In this document: positions 51,840 through 60,923 of the stretch, piece by piece
Layout of the letters: every line of letters starts with the position of its first letter
Position numbering within the stretch: the first letter of the stretch is position 1
NCBI GenBank assembly: GCA_963714155.1
Contig: OY970236.1
Span: forward strand, 1,488,001 to 1,552,000
DNA length: 64,000 nucleotides
Source: VRUE01 sp963714155
GTDB lineage: Bacteria > Actinomycetota > Thermoleophilia > Solirubrobacterales > 70-9
Reading direction: 5' to 3'
Made by a program: the position numbers and the translations under genes
The notes under the pieces: model-generated
The model's database searches: none
The model's input: only the letters and a program-made list of their open reading frames with translations
Told to the model about the DNA's origin: nothing

Positions 51840-52754
51840 ATGCCCGAGCTGCCCGAGGTCGAGACCGTCTGTCGCCAGCTCGAGCCGGAGCTCGAAGGTC
51901 GGCGGATCGAGCGGTTGGAGGTGCTGGATGCGCGCTGGTGCCGGCCGATGGCGCCGAAGGCGCTCGAACGTACCGTCAAAGGGGCGATGATCGAAGGGCT
52001 CGGTCGGCGTGGCAAGTACCTGCTGCTGGCCCTGGAGGGCGAGCGCACCCTGGTCATGCACCTGCGGATGACCGGCAACCTGGTTCTGGTCGAGGGCGAG
52101 AGCAAGCTCGATCCCTCTGAGGGACGGCGGCTGTACGAGGCCGAGCGCTCGACTTCCGAACGGCACCTGCGCGCGCGCTTCACGCTTGACGATGGCCGCG
52201 AGGCCTGGTTCACCGACCCGCGCCGCTTCGGCGAGGCCTTCCTGATCGATAACGCGAATCTCGACGAGCGCTTCGCCAAGCTCGGGGTCGAGCCGTTCTC
52301 GGCCGACTTCACCCCGGCGGCGCTGGGGGAGATGGCGGCAGGCCGCACGGCGCCGCTGAAGTCCTTCCTGCTTGACCAGTCGGGCGTCGCCGGCGTCGGC
52401 AACATCTACGCCGACGAGGCGCTCTTCCGCGCCCGCCTGCACCCGCTTTCGCCAGCCGGCTCGATGAAGCCCGAGCACCTGGAGGCGCTGCGTGACGCCG
52501 TGGTCGCGGCGCTTGAAGCCGGGATCGACGGCGGCGGGGCATCGATCGACGACTACCGCGATGCCCGCGGCGAGAAGGGCACGATGCAGGACGAGTTCCT
52601 CGTTCACACCCGCGAGGGCGAGCCCTGTCCACGCTGCGAGACCGAGATCGTCCGCATCGTGGTTTCCGGTCGCTCGACCTACTACTGCCCGAGCTGCCAG
52701 GTGCGCTTGCGGCGCCGGCCCAAACGGCGCCGTCCGGTTCGTCGTTCAACTTAA
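51840..52754 (+). CDS. mutM: Formamidopyrimidine-DNA glycosylase (Fpg/MutM)
   Basis: 304 residues. Removes 8-oxoguanine and cuts the abasic site. The N-terminus is the catalytic MPELPEVE with the Pro nucleophile after Met removal. KYLLLAL, the intercalating MHLRMTG and the H2TH domain (GVAGVGNIYADEALF) follow, then the zinc finger CPRC...CPSC. The Arg/Lys-rich tail after the finger is longer than usual. Confidence 0.94.
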   Translation: MPELPEVETVCRQLEPELEGRRIERLEVLDARWCRPMAPKALERTVKGAMIEGLGRRGKYLLLALEGERTLVMHLRMTGNLVLVEGESKLDPSEGRRLYEAERSTSERHLRARFTLDDGREAWFTDPRRFGEAFLIDNANLDERFAKLGVEPFSADFTPAALGEMAAGRTAPLKSFLLDQSGVAGVGNIYADEALFRARLHPLSPAGSMKPEHLEALRDAVVAALEAGIDGGGASIDDYRDARGEKGTMQDEFLVHTREGEPCPRCETEIVRIVVSGRSTYYCPSCQVRLRRRPKRRRPVRRST

Positions 52755-52761
52755 ACCGGCT

Positions 52762-53487
52762 ATGGCCGGAAAGACGCTGAAGACCGAGGCGGTGGTGCTG
52801 CGCAGCATCCGCTACGGCGAGGCCGACCGCATTCTTCACCTCTACTCGAAGACGAAGGGGAGGATCGGCGCGATCGCCAAGGGCGCGCGCAAACCGAAGT
52901 CGCGCTTCGGTGGCCGCCTCGAGCCCTTCTTCCGCCTCGACCTGCTCCTGCACGAAGGCCGCGGCGAGCTGCTCACGGTCACCAACGCCTCCACCGTTGA
53001 CGGTTATCCGCGCCTGCGCTCCTCCGGACCGGGGCTGAATGCCGCTGCCCGCGCCTGTGACGCAGTCCTGCGCCTGCTCGACTCGGCCGAGCCCAACCCG
53101 CCCGCCTACAACCTGCTCTGCCGCTATCTGGCGATGCTCGACGATCCCGAGGAGGAAGGAGCGGCGAGCCTGGAGACGGCGCTCTCCTTCCGGCTCAAGC
53201 TGGCTCTGGCCGCCGGTTTCGCCCCCGAGCTCGCCTCCTGCGCCCACTGCGGCGAGGCCGAGCACCTGAGCGGCTTCTCCGGCGCTGCCGGCGGCGTCGT
53301 CTGCGTCAGCTGCGAAGGCGGCGGCTTCCCGCTCTCCGAGGACGCGCACCGCTTCATGGTCGGCGCGATCGGCAGCCCGCTCGCCGAGGCGCCCGCGGCC
53401 GAGGAGCAGGCGCTGCGACAGGTCGAGCGGGCCGTGCGGGAGACGCTCGAGCACCACGCGCATGTACAGCTCCGCGCAGCCGCCTAG
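52762..53487 (+). CDS. recO: DNA repair protein RecO
   Basis: 241 residues: an N-terminal OB fold (TEAVVLRSIRYGEADRIL and KGARKPKSRFGGRLEPF are typical) and a helical domain with a zinc-finger-like CAHC and a later CVSC. RecO loads RecA onto SSB-coated DNA. ATG 52762 lies 7 bp after mutM; the longer open frame upstream is inside mutM. Confidence 0.9.
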   Translation: MAGKTLKTEAVVLRSIRYGEADRILHLYSKTKGRIGAIAKGARKPKSRFGGRLEPFFRLDLLLHEGRGELLTVTNASTVDGYPRLRSSGPGLNAAARACDAVLRLLDSAEPNPPAYNLLCRYLAMLDDPEEEGAASLETALSFRLKLALAAGFAPELASCAHCGEAEHLSGFSGAAGGVVCVSCEGGGFPLSEDAHRFMVGAIGSPLAEAPAAEEQALRQVERAVRETLEHHAHVQLRAAA

Positions 53488-53492
53488 TCGGA

Positions 53493-53556
53493 GGAGACGG
53501 GGAGGGAGTCGGCGGAGCAACAGCGGGGAGGCTCCGGCGACTCCCTCCCCGTCTCC
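53493..53556. terminator. 26-bp inverted repeat between recO and dgt
   Basis: 53493-53518 pairs with 53531-53556 with one mismatch in 26 positions, around a 12-nt loop. It begins 5 bp after the recO stop and ends just before the dgt -10 box. Probably a recO terminator, although the following T run is short; it also overlaps the dgt -35 region. Confidence 0.6.
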
Positions 53557-53557
53557 T

Positions 53558-53563
53558 TATGAT
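53558..53563 (+). promoter_or_regulatory. -10 box TATGAT, 6 nt before dgt
   Basis: The closest -10 to consensus in the window. Spacing predicts a leaderless message from GTG 53570. Confidence 0.5.
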
Positions 53564-53569
53564 CGACGG

Positions 53570-54583
53570 GTGCCCGCAACTGCAAGCTTCGAGGACCGCG
53601 TCTCTGCCTGGGAGGGCGAGTTCTTGGTGGAGAGAGCCACCCGCTCCTATCCGGCGAAGCGGGAGATTGATGAGCCCGACAGCCCGGTCCGCACTCCGTT
53701 CCAGCGCGATCGCGATCGGATCGTCCACAGCAAGGCGTTTCGCCGGCTGAAGCACAAGACGCAGGTCTTCGTCGCCCCCGAGGGCGACCATTACCGGACC
53801 CGGCTCACCCACACGCTGGAGGCCTGTGGGATCGCTCGTACCGTCGCCCGCGCGCTCGGTCTCAATGAGGACCTAACCGAGGCGATCGGGCTCGGGCACG
53901 ACCTCGGTCACCCGCCCTTCGGCCACGCCGGTGAGGAGGCCTTGGACGGGGCCCTGCGCGAGCGCTGCGACAGCGGCTTCAAGCACAACGAGCACTCATT
54001 GCGCGTGGTCGAGGTGCTGGAGCGCGACGGCCGCGGCCTCAACCTGACCGAGCAGGTGCGCGACGGCATCCTCAACCACACCGGCTCGCGCAAGCCGGCA
54101 ACCCTGGAGGGGCGGATCGTCAAGCTGGTCGACCGCGTCGCCTACATCAACCACGACATCGATGACGCCCTGCGGGCCGGCGTCCTGCAGCCGGATGACC
54201 TGCCGGTGGCCGAGATCGAGCTGCTCGGCGCGACCGGCTCGGCCCGCATCGACACCCTGGTGCGCGACATCGTCGAGCGCTCTCGCGCTGAGGGCGACAT
54301 CGTCCAGAGCGATGAGATCGGCGGCGCGATGCTGCGCCTGCGCAAGTTCATGTTCGACCGCGTCTACCTCGGCCCTCTGGCGCGCAGCGAGCACGAGCGC
54401 GTCCACCGGGCGATGCGGGCGCTCTTCGATCACTACATGGCCAATCCCAACGAGGTCCCCGAGATCGAACCCGGGGCAAGCGACTGCCAGCGCGCCACCG
54501 ATTACCTGGCCGGGATGACCGATCGCTTCTGCATCGCCAAGTACGCCGAGTTGACGATTCCCGAGGAAGCACCGTGGCACTGA
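53570..54583 (+). CDS. dgt: dGTPase-like HD-domain nucleotide triphosphohydrolase
   Basis: 337 residues. HD-type metal site: RTRLTHTLEACGIAR (His), GLGHDLGHPPFGHAGE (His-Asp plus further His) and a later Asp in KLVDRVAYINHDIDDAL. Hydrolyses dNTPs to the nucleoside and tripolyphosphate. GTG 53570 is chosen from the -10 box; the longer frame upstream runs through the hairpin. It overlaps dnaG by 10 bp, a common actinobacterial pairing. Confidence 0.9.
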   Translation: MPATASFEDRVSAWEGEFLVERATRSYPAKREIDEPDSPVRTPFQRDRDRIVHSKAFRRLKHKTQVFVAPEGDHYRTRLTHTLEACGIARTVARALGLNEDLTEAIGLGHDLGHPPFGHAGEEALDGALRERCDSGFKHNEHSLRVVEVLERDGRGLNLTEQVRDGILNHTGSRKPATLEGRIVKLVDRVAYINHDIDDALRAGVLQPDDLPVAEIELLGATGSARIDTLVRDIVERSRAEGDIVQSDEIGGAMLRLRKFMFDRVYLGPLARSEHERVHRAMRALFDHYMANPNEVPEIEPGASDCQRATDYLAGMTDRFCIAKYAELTIPEEAPWH

Positions 54584-56355
54584 TCTCGAGCGAGAGCCTG
54601 GAGCGGGTCAAGCAGGCGGTCGACATCGTCGAGGTGATCTCAGCCCACACCGACCTGCGGCGTCAAGGCGCCCGCTGGGTCGGGCTCTGCCCCTTCCACG
54701 AGGAGCGCACGCCCTCTTTCTCGGTCGACGCCGGCGAAAAGCTCTACCACTGCTTCGGCTGCGGGGTCGGCGGCGACACGATCAAGTTCATCGAGGAGAA
54801 GGAGGGTCTTGGCTTCGCCGAGGCGGTGGAGCTGCTTGCCGACCGCTACGGGGTCGAGCTGGAGCGCGAGAAGGAGGACCCGCGGGCGGAGGCGAAGCGA
54901 CAGCAGCGCCGGCGCCTGGGCGAGTTGCTCGACCGCACCGCGGGCTTCTACGCCGCCTACCTCTGGGACTCCGACGAGGCGGGTAAGGCGCGCGAGTACC
55001 TCGCCGAGCGTGGTCTCGGCGAGGAGGTGCTGAAAGCGTTCGCGGTTGGCTACGCGCCGAGCGCCTGGGACAAAGTGCTGCTGCGCGGCCAGCGCGCCGG
55101 CTTCAAGGTCGACGAGCTGCGCGGCGTCGGCCTAGTGCAGAAGGGGCGGGGTGGGGGCGAGTACGACCGCTTCCGCTCCCGGATCATGTTCCCGATCCGC
55201 GACCGCCGCGGCCGCACGCTCGGCTACGGCGGCCGGGCGATGCGCTCCGACCAGGGGGCGAAGTACGTCAACACGGCGGAGACCGACTTCTTCCACAAGA
55301 GCCACATGCTCTACGGCATCGACCTGGCCAAGAGCGCGATCGCCAAGGAGGGCAGGGCGGTCGTGGTCGAGGGCTATACCGACGTGCTCGCCCTGCACCA
55401 GGCCGGGATCGAGGAGGCGGTGGGGGTGATGGGCACCGCGATCACCGACGAGCAGGTCGCTTCGCTCTCGGGCATGGTCGACGAGGTGATCCTGGCGCTT
55501 GATGCCGACTCCGCCGGGCAGGAGGCGATGCTGCGGGCCCAGCGCGTCGCCGCAGGGCGCAAGATGCGCCTGCGAGTGGCGGCGATGCCGGCGGGCGAAG
55601 ACCCGGCCGAGATGATGGCCGCCGAGGGCGGGGCCGACCGCTTCCGCGCCCTGCTCGACGGCGCCGTTGAGCTGACCGCCTTCCAGGTCGACCTCGTCCT
55701 CGCCCGCACCGACGTCTCCTCGCCGGCCGAGCGCGATCGCGCCCTGGCCGAGGTGGCGCCGATCATGGCCGGGCTGGGGGAGAGCGCCAGCCGCGACGAC
55801 CTGGTGCGCCGGGTGGCGGAGCGGCTCGACCTGGAGCCGGCGATGGTGATGGGGCGGGTGGTTGCGGCGCAGCCGCTCAGCGGCGGCTCGGCCGAGTCCG
55901 ATTCACCGCGCAGCGACAGTCCGGCGCCGGCCCCGCGCCGGACGGCGGAGCTGACCTCGCGCGAGCGCCGCGAGCGTGCTCTGCTGGCGATGTGCATCGC
56001 CCTGCCGGATGAGGGCAAGGGCTACCTCGAGCGGTTGACCGACGCCCATCTCTCCCAGCTCGGCCGCCGCGCCGTGGCCTGGCTGCGCGAGAACCCGCAA
56101 GACCCCGCCTCCAACCTGCCGCGCGAGGACGCCGAGCTCTCCGGCCTGGTCGCCGAACTGATCATCACCGCCCACGACGAGCCCGCCTCGCCGGAGGCGA
56201 TGGAGCTCAACTTCCTGCTGCTCGAGCAGCGCCGCATCGAGGCCGAGATCGCCGCTGCGGGCGAAGCCGAAGACCCCCAGCGCCGCGCTGCGCTGAGCAT
56301 GGAGCGCGCCGCCCTGGTTCAGCGCATCGCCCACACCGAGCGTGTAGGCGGCTAA
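54574..56355 (+). CDS. dnaG: DNA primase
   Basis: 593 residues. CHC2 zinc finger with C39, H42, C60 and C63; a primase core with FPIRDRRGRTLGYGGRA; TOPRIM motifs VVVEGYTDVLALHQAG and LALDADSAGQEA. The C-terminal part (from about 430) is helical, as expected for the helicase-binding domain. GTG start inside the end of dgt. It begins replication primers and Okazaki fragments. Confidence 0.95.
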   Translation: MALISSESLERVKQAVDIVEVISAHTDLRRQGARWVGLCPFHEERTPSFSVDAGEKLYHCFGCGVGGDTIKFIEEKEGLGFAEAVELLADRYGVELEREKEDPRAEAKRQQRRRLGELLDRTAGFYAAYLWDSDEAGKAREYLAERGLGEEVLKAFAVGYAPSAWDKVLLRGQRAGFKVDELRGVGLVQKGRGGGEYDRFRSRIMFPIRDRRGRTLGYGGRAMRSDQGAKYVNTAETDFFHKSHMLYGIDLAKSAIAKEGRAVVVEGYTDVLALHQAGIEEAVGVMGTAITDEQVASLSGMVDEVILALDADSAGQEAMLRAQRVAAGRKMRLRVAAMPAGEDPAEMMAAEGGADRFRALLDGAVELTAFQVDLVLARTDVSSPAERDRALAEVAPIMAGLGESASRDDLVRRVAERLDLEPAMVMGRVVAAQPLSGGSAESDSPRSDSPAPAPRRTAELTSRERRERALLAMCIALPDEGKGYLERLTDAHLSQLGRRAVAWLRENPQDPASNLPREDAELSGLVAELIITAHDEPASPEAMELNFLLLEQRRIEAEIAAAGEAEDPQRRAALSMERAALVQRIAHTERVGG

Positions 56356-56378
56356 TCGGTACATTCCTCACCGGTTAT

Positions 56379-56451
56379 TCCGGGGTAGCTCAATTGGTAG
56401 AGCACGCGACTGTTAATCGCGGGGTTGTGGGTTCGAGTCCCACCCCCGGAG
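56379..56451 (+). tRNA. tRNA-Asn (anticodon GTT)
   Basis: 73-nt cloverleaf: acceptor TCCGGGG/CCCCGGA, discriminator G, anticodon stem CGCGA/TCGCG with loop CTGTTAA, T arm with TTCGAGT loop. CCA is not encoded. The convergent glycosyltransferase gene ends 9 bp downstream. Confidence 0.95.
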
Positions 56452-56459
56452 TTCGCTCT

Positions 56460-57653
56460 CTAGGCGGGCGCGCGAGTGCGGGCCAGCTGTTCGACCAGCT
56501 CGGCGCCGCGCTCGGCGCCGTCGTGGTCGCCGGCCCACTGCGCTAGCTCCTGCGCGCGACTGGCAAACGAGTCGTCCTGCAGCAGTTGGCGGGCGGCCCA
56601 GCGCAGCGGGGTCGGTTGGCAGAGGCGCCAGGGGAGTGAGAGGCCGCACTTGGCCCAGGCGACGCGCATCGCGGTCTCGCTCATATCGCCGATGATCGGG
56701 CAGATCAGCACTGGCGTACCGGCGCTGAGGGCCCGCGCAACGGTGCCGTGTCCGCCGTGCGAGATCACCAGCGAGGCCAGCGGCATCAGCTGGCTGTAGC
56801 TGAGCCAATCGACCAGCACGGCGTTGGCGGGGACCTCGATCGGGCTCTGCGGGACGACGCGATTGGTGGTTGCGGCCACGCGCACCGGCTCGTCTGCAAG
56901 CGCCGCCAGGGCTGTACGGACCAGGTGGTTGCCCGAGTCATGCGCCGTGCTCGGCGCGACGAGCACGAGCGGCTCCTCGCCGGGCGGCAGCTCGATGTCC
57001 GGGTGCGGCACCTCGAAGCTCAGTGGGCCGGTGATCTCGACGCCCGCCGGCCACTGGCGCCGGTACTCCAGCTGCGGGAAGGTTCCGACCAGCGCCAGCT
57101 CGGAGCTGATGCCGCCGTGGAAGCGCTCCACTGGCGGCAGGTCGAGGCGCTGGCGCTGGCGGTTGAGATCACGTCTTCCGTGCTCGAGCCCGATGTCGAG
57201 GGCGCGTTGCCCGGTGCGCCACACCGCTCGCCCGAGCGGTGTTCGCGGCGGCTGCAGGCCGACGGCGAAGAAGGGCAGGCCGGGCTCGACCACGGGATAG
57301 ATGTGGGGAATCAACGTCGCCAGCGGCACCCCGGCCTTCTCGGCCGCCAACGACGGGGCCAGAGTGAGGATGTCGCTGACGACCACGTGCGGCTGCATCT
57401 CCTCGAGCAGCGGCAACAGCGCCCGCGCTGCCTCCGCCGCATGTTCTCCGTCGGCTGAGTTCGGATCCGGCGGCGGGAACATGCGGTATTCCTCCGCCGC
57501 GGCAAAGCCAAGCCCGGCGCCCTCGACCGCGGCCCGCCGCTCCTCCCAGGTCTCGATCGTTACTTCGTGCCCACGCGCGCGCAGCGCCCGCCCCAGCGAG
57601 ATCGCCGGGAAGACGTGCCCGGGATCGCCAAAGGCAGCGACTAGGAAGCGGAG
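56460..57653 (-). CDS. UGT/MGT-like GT-B glycosyltransferase without a standard start codon
   Basis: The C-terminal half carries the GT1-type nucleotide-sugar site in recognisable form (VLVDWLSYSQLMPLASLVISHGGHGT and AGTPVLICPIIGDMSETA, shown in part). The first ATG is at 57482, but the coding sequence upstream clearly continues the N-terminal Rossmann domain: LRFLVAAFGDPGHVFPAISL and then ARGHEVTIETW. No ATG, GTG or TTG exists in this frame between there and the upstream SDR gene. A CTC at 57653 stands where the initiator would be expected. Possible causes are a non-canonical start, a point mutation or a sequence error. The full protein would be about 397 residues, normal for the family. Confidence 0.75.
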   Translation of the reverse strand, partial: LRFLVAAFGDPGHVFPAISLGRALRARGHEVTIETWEERRAAVEGAGLGFAAAEEYRMFPPPDPNSADGEHAAEAARALLPLLEEMQPHVVVSDILTLAPSLAAEKAGVPLATLIPHIYPVVEPGLPFFAVGLQPPRTPLGRAVWRTGQRALDIGLEHGRRDLNRQRQRLDLPPVERFHGGISSELALVGTFPQLEYRRQWPAGVEITGPLSFEVPHPDIELPPGEEPLVLVAPSTAHDSGNHLVRTALAALADEPVRVAATTNRVVPQSPIEVPANAVLVDWLSYSQLMPLASLVISHGGHGTVARALSAGTPVLICPIIGDMSETAMRVAWAKCGLSLPWRLCQPTPLRWAARQLLQDDSFASRAQELAQWAGDHDGAERGAELVEQLARTRAPA

Positions 57654-57687
57654 GCTCTGGTCTCCGCCCGTGGCGCTCCTGGTCCCG

Positions 57688-58419
57688 TTAGGGGGTATCG
57701 AGTCCCTCTCCCGGGCGCGTGAAGACGATCTCGGGGACGTGGCAGTTGCGCGAGGTACGCAGCAGGAAGCGGACCGCCTCGCCGAGGTCCTCGGGGCGGA
57801 TCATTTCCTCGCCGGGAACCTGTCCCTTGGCGAACTCGGTCATCGGCGTGTCGACGAAGCCGGGGGCCAGCGCCGTGCACTGGATGCCGGCGGCGCCGAC
57901 CTCGCGATGGGTCGACTGGGTGAAGTTGATCACCGCGGCCTTGGTCGCGGCGTAGATCGAGAGCCAGGCCTGGCCGCCCTTGCCGGCGATCGAGGCGGTG
58001 TTGACGAGCAGTGCCTTGCCGTGCTCGGCGCCGGCCTCTTTCAGCATCGGCAGCCCCTCGCGGGTGCCGATGATCAGGGCCCGCAGGTTGACGCCGAGCT
58101 GCATGTCGAGGTGCTTGGTCTGGATCTCCTCCATCGGCGCGCCGATGCCGACGCCGGCGTTGTTCATCAGCATGTCGAGCCGGCCGTAGGTCTCGCGGTG
58201 CTTGGCGAAGACGCCGACCACGTCCTCCTCGTCGGTCATGTTGGCGGCGACGCTCTGCACCTCCAGCCCGTCGGCGCGGAGGCTCTCGGCGGCGCTCTCG
58301 AGCTTGTCGGGGCGCCGTGCCGAGACCGTCAGGGCGTAGCCCTCCTCGCCGAGCACCCGGGCAACCGCCAGCCCGATGCCGCTCGATGCTCCGGTGATCA
58401 ACGCCGCTCGCTCCGCCAA
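57688..58419 (-). CDS. Short-chain dehydrogenase/reductase
   Basis: 243 residues. Classical SDR: ITGASSGIGLAVA, SARRPDKL (basic residues suggesting NADPH), MNNAGVG, Ser in NTASIAGKGG and YAATKAAV with Tyr-Lys. The C-terminal APGFVDTPM is typical. It lies immediately upstream of the glycosyltransferase on the same strand, so the two may be co-transcribed and act on the same lipid or natural product. Confidence 0.87.
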   Translation of the reverse strand: MAERAALITGASSGIGLAVARVLGEEGYALTVSARRPDKLESAAESLRADGLEVQSVAANMTDEEDVVGVFAKHRETYGRLDMLMNNAGVGIGAPMEEIQTKHLDMQLGVNLRALIIGTREGLPMLKEAGAEHGKALLVNTASIAGKGGQAWLSIYAATKAAVINFTQSTHREVGAAGIQCTALAPGFVDTPMTEFAKGQVPGEEMIRPEDLGEAVRFLLRTSRNCHVPEIVFTRPGEGLDTP

Positions 58420-58526
58420 GACCCTCTCCTTTTGCTCGACCGCTTTCGTCGCGGACCCTATCTCGCCTCGCGCGGCGCGTGGGATCGCGCTACGGCCGCG
58501 GCATCGCCGTGAATAACATGCCGCCG

Positions 58527-59612
58527 ATGCTCTCTCGCCGAGCCTTCGCTGTCCTCGCCTGCCTGCTCTCGCTCGCCGCGATTGCGCTGACCGGCTGTGG
58601 CAGCGACTCTGACGATATGACCGGTTCCTCCTCGACCTCGGCAGAGAGCCGTCCTGCGCCGCCGAAGAGCGACTTTCCCAGCGCCGATGGCAAGACGCTC
58701 GCGGAGGTGCTGGAAGCGGCCGACAATCCGTCCACCCTCGTCATCTCGCCGGCGGCGCGGGTCTTCTACAAGGGCGAGAACCGCTACCCATTTGGCGTCT
58801 TCGAACGCGACCGCAGCCAGGTCAGCGACGCCGAGGTGGCGCTCTACTTCGCTCGGGTGCCGGGTCAGGAGCCAAGGAGCGGGGACAAATTCAGCTCCGC
58901 GACCGATCCGAGCAGCGCCAAAAAGGAACAGGAACGGGCCCTCGACCAGCCCGCCGTGGGCCCCTTCCCGGCCGCGGTCGAATCGCTGCAGACCCAGCCG
59001 GCCTTCCGGGCGCAGACCACGACCAGCGATCCCGATGCCGCCAACGTCGTCTACGTAACTCACGTCAACTTTCCCAAGGACGGCGAGTGGCGCATCGCCG
59101 CCCTGATCAAGCAGGACGGAGAACTCACGGCCACGCTGCTGCCAAGCGCGGTGGTCGGCACCTTCGCCAAGATCCCGCAGCCGGGCCAGAAGGCGCCAAT
59201 GATTCACACGCCGACCCCCGACGACGTGGGTGGGGACCTCTCGAAGATCACCACCCGCATCCCGCCGGATACGCAGAACCAGGTCGACTACGCGGATGCG
59301 CTGGGCGTGGAACCGATCGTCCTGCTGTTCGCCACGCCCCAGTTCTGCGAGAGTCGCGTGTGCGGACCCGTCGTCGATGTGGCTGAGCAGGTCAAGCAGA
59401 TCGACGGCGACAAGGCCGCGTTCATCCACATGGAGATTTACAAAGACAACGATCCGAGCAACCCGGTGCGGTCGCAAGTCAGCGCTTTCCACCTGCCGAC
59501 CGAGCCATGGTTGTTCGCAATCGACCGAAATGGAAGGATCTCGACGACGATCGAGGGCGCCTTCGGCGTCGAAGAACTGACCCGCGTGGTGAAGGGACTG
59601 ACCGCAGAATGA
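58527..59612 (+). CDS. Lipoprotein with thioredoxin-like C-terminal domain
   Basis: 361 residues. Signal sequence MLSRRAFAVLACLLSLAAI with lipobox ALTGC. A Ser-rich linker and a beta-rich middle domain follow (FYKGENRYPFGVFERD). The C-terminal 100 residues look thioredoxin-like (PIVLLFATPQFCESRVCGPVV, then VSAFHLPTEPWLFAIDRNG), with the two cysteines four residues apart (CxxxxC) rather than CxxC. ATG 58527 chosen from TAACAT 7 nt upstream; ATG 58518 is possible. The 4-bp overlap with the Hpt gene indicates coupling. Confidence 0.75.
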   Translation: MLSRRAFAVLACLLSLAAIALTGCGSDSDDMTGSSSTSAESRPAPPKSDFPSADGKTLAEVLEAADNPSTLVISPAARVFYKGENRYPFGVFERDRSQVSDAEVALYFARVPGQEPRSGDKFSSATDPSSAKKEQERALDQPAVGPFPAAVESLQTQPAFRAQTTTSDPDAANVVYVTHVNFPKDGEWRIAALIKQDGELTATLLPSAVVGTFAKIPQPGQKAPMIHTPTPDDVGGDLSKITTRIPPDTQNQVDYADALGVEPIVLLFATPQFCESRVCGPVVDVAEQVKQIDGDKAAFIHMEIYKDNDPSNPVRSQVSAFHLPTEPWLFAIDRNGRISTTIEGAFGVEELTRVVKGLTAE

Positions 59613-59974
59613 GTGAGAAGACGAGCCCCGATGCCGAGTTGCTGAACTCCTTCGCCGAGGAGGCAAGGCGCCGCTGCGACGTGATCGCCGCCGGTCTGGC
59701 GACCGAGACCACCGACTTCGAGACGATGCGGATCGAGGCGCACGCCCTGCGCGGTGCCGCCGGCGTAGTCGGCTTGCGCCGCCTCGCCGAGCTGGCCGGC
59801 CTGATGGAATCCGACCTCGCCGAAGCAAAGAAAACGGGCTCGATCCGCGGCGGCCGCACCCACCAGATCGCCGACGCCGCCAAAGCCATCTCCGAGGGCG
59901 CCGCAGCCGCCGCCAAGGGCGAGGAAGAGCCCCCCGACGTAGGCCGCTCCCTGGCGCAGCTCTTCAGCGCTTAG
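59609..59974 (+). CDS. Histidine phosphotransfer (Hpt) domain protein
   Basis: 121 residues, all-helical. EAHALRGAAGVVGLRRLA carries the Hpt phospho-acceptor His, with the usual A-H-x-L-(K/R)-G pattern. No kinase or receiver is adjacent. Translation is coupled to the lipoprotein gene upstream through ATGA. It could relay phosphate between distant kinases and response regulators. Confidence 0.8.
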   Translation: MSEKTSPDAELLNSFAEEARRRCDVIAAGLATETTDFETMRIEAHALRGAAGVVGLRRLAELAGLMESDLAEAKKTGSIRGGRTHQIADAAKAISEGAAAAAKGEEEPPDVGRSLAQLFSA

Positions 59975-59995
59975 GAGCTACCCTCCTCAGCCAAC

Positions 59996-60069
<74 letters not shown>

Positions 60070-60184
60070 TACACCTCAGGACACTCGGTGATACCTGTGG
60101 TTCGTTCAGAGCGGAATTTGCGGGAACAACGGACCGCACTTTACCCTCCAGATACCCCTAGATACCGGGTGTTCGAGAGGTCGG

Positions 60185-60203
60185 GGTCGCATTCAGGTCG
60201 CAT
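60185..60203. repeat. Tandem GGTCGCAT pair
   Basis: GGTCGCAT at 60185-60192 and 60196-60203, 11 bp apart, the same spacing as the pairs in the other two islands. Confidence 0.4.
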
Positions 60204-60248
60204 CAAGGTCTACGCCAGGCAGCATCGATTTGAAGCGCAGTCGCGCGC

Positions 60249-60923
60249 TTAGCGCTGCATGGTCGAGGTTGCCCGCTTGCTGTCCTCTGGGCTTCGGGTG
60301 GACAAGAAGGACGCGAGCAGAATGGTTGCCGAAAAGCCCTCCTTGCCGCTCTCGGCCAGCCGCCCGCTGGCTTCAGCTTGCACGTCGAAGATGGCCTCAA
60401 GGAACTCGTTTGCCAGTTCGTCAATTCGTTTGAAGCCCTCTCGGTCCAAGATCAGCGGGGACCAGCCCGCGTAGCTGTCCGGGTCATCGAAGATTCCGGC
60501 CTCGATTGATCCCTGGGCATCATCGAAAAAGTTTTCGAGAATCTGCGCCGAAATGCCGGAGAGGATGCTTGAGGGGAGGTCTTTCCAAGCGCTCCTGGGA
60601 ACGAGGATCTGTCGAACTCCCCGGTAGAAGTGCTCGACCGCGCCTCGGCGAGGCTCCGTTCTAACCATTTCGATCAGCCCCAATTTCGTCAGCTTCTCGA
60701 CGTGGTAGCTGACTTGGCTTAGCCCTTCGTGCAGCTCCTTGGAAAGCTGGTTCGGGCTAGAGACCCGTTCGTTGAGGATGGCCAGAATGCGAGTGCGGAG
60801 CGGGTGGGACAGCCCGCGCATCAGCGCGTGGTCAACTACGTCCCTCGAGGCTTTCCGCTTCTTCTTCGTCGCGGTTTTGGCTGCTTGCGCTTTGCCTTTC
60901 TCTGTGGCTGGCTTCCTCGGCAT
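60249..60923 (-). CDS. ArsR-type winged-helix regulator
   Basis: 224 residues. A Lys/Arg-rich N-terminal tail (1-28) precedes a winged-helix domain (HALMRGLSHPLRTRILAIL; SPNQLSKELHEGLSQVSYHVEKLTKLGLIEMV, shown in part) typical of the ArsR/HTH_20 group. The C-terminal 110 residues are helical with acidic stretches and no metal-binding cysteines, so it probably senses something other than a metal. Divergent from the leader-peptide unit, which it might control. Confidence 0.8.
   Translation of the reverse strand: MPRKPATEKGKAQAAKTATKKKRKASRDVVDHALMRGLSHPLRTRILAILNERVSSPNQLSKELHEGLSQVSYHVEKLTKLGLIEMVRTEPRRGAVEHFYRGVRQILVPRSAWKDLPSSILSGISAQILENFFDDAQGSIEAGIFDDPDSYAGWSPLILDREGFKRIDELANEFLEAIFDVQAEASGRLAESGKEGFSATILLASFLSTRSPEDSKRATSTMQR

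Noticed and set aside
56748..57458. 236-codon plus-strand frame opposite the glycosyltransferase
   Set aside because: Antisense shadow of a gene with recognisable sugar-nucleotide motifs.
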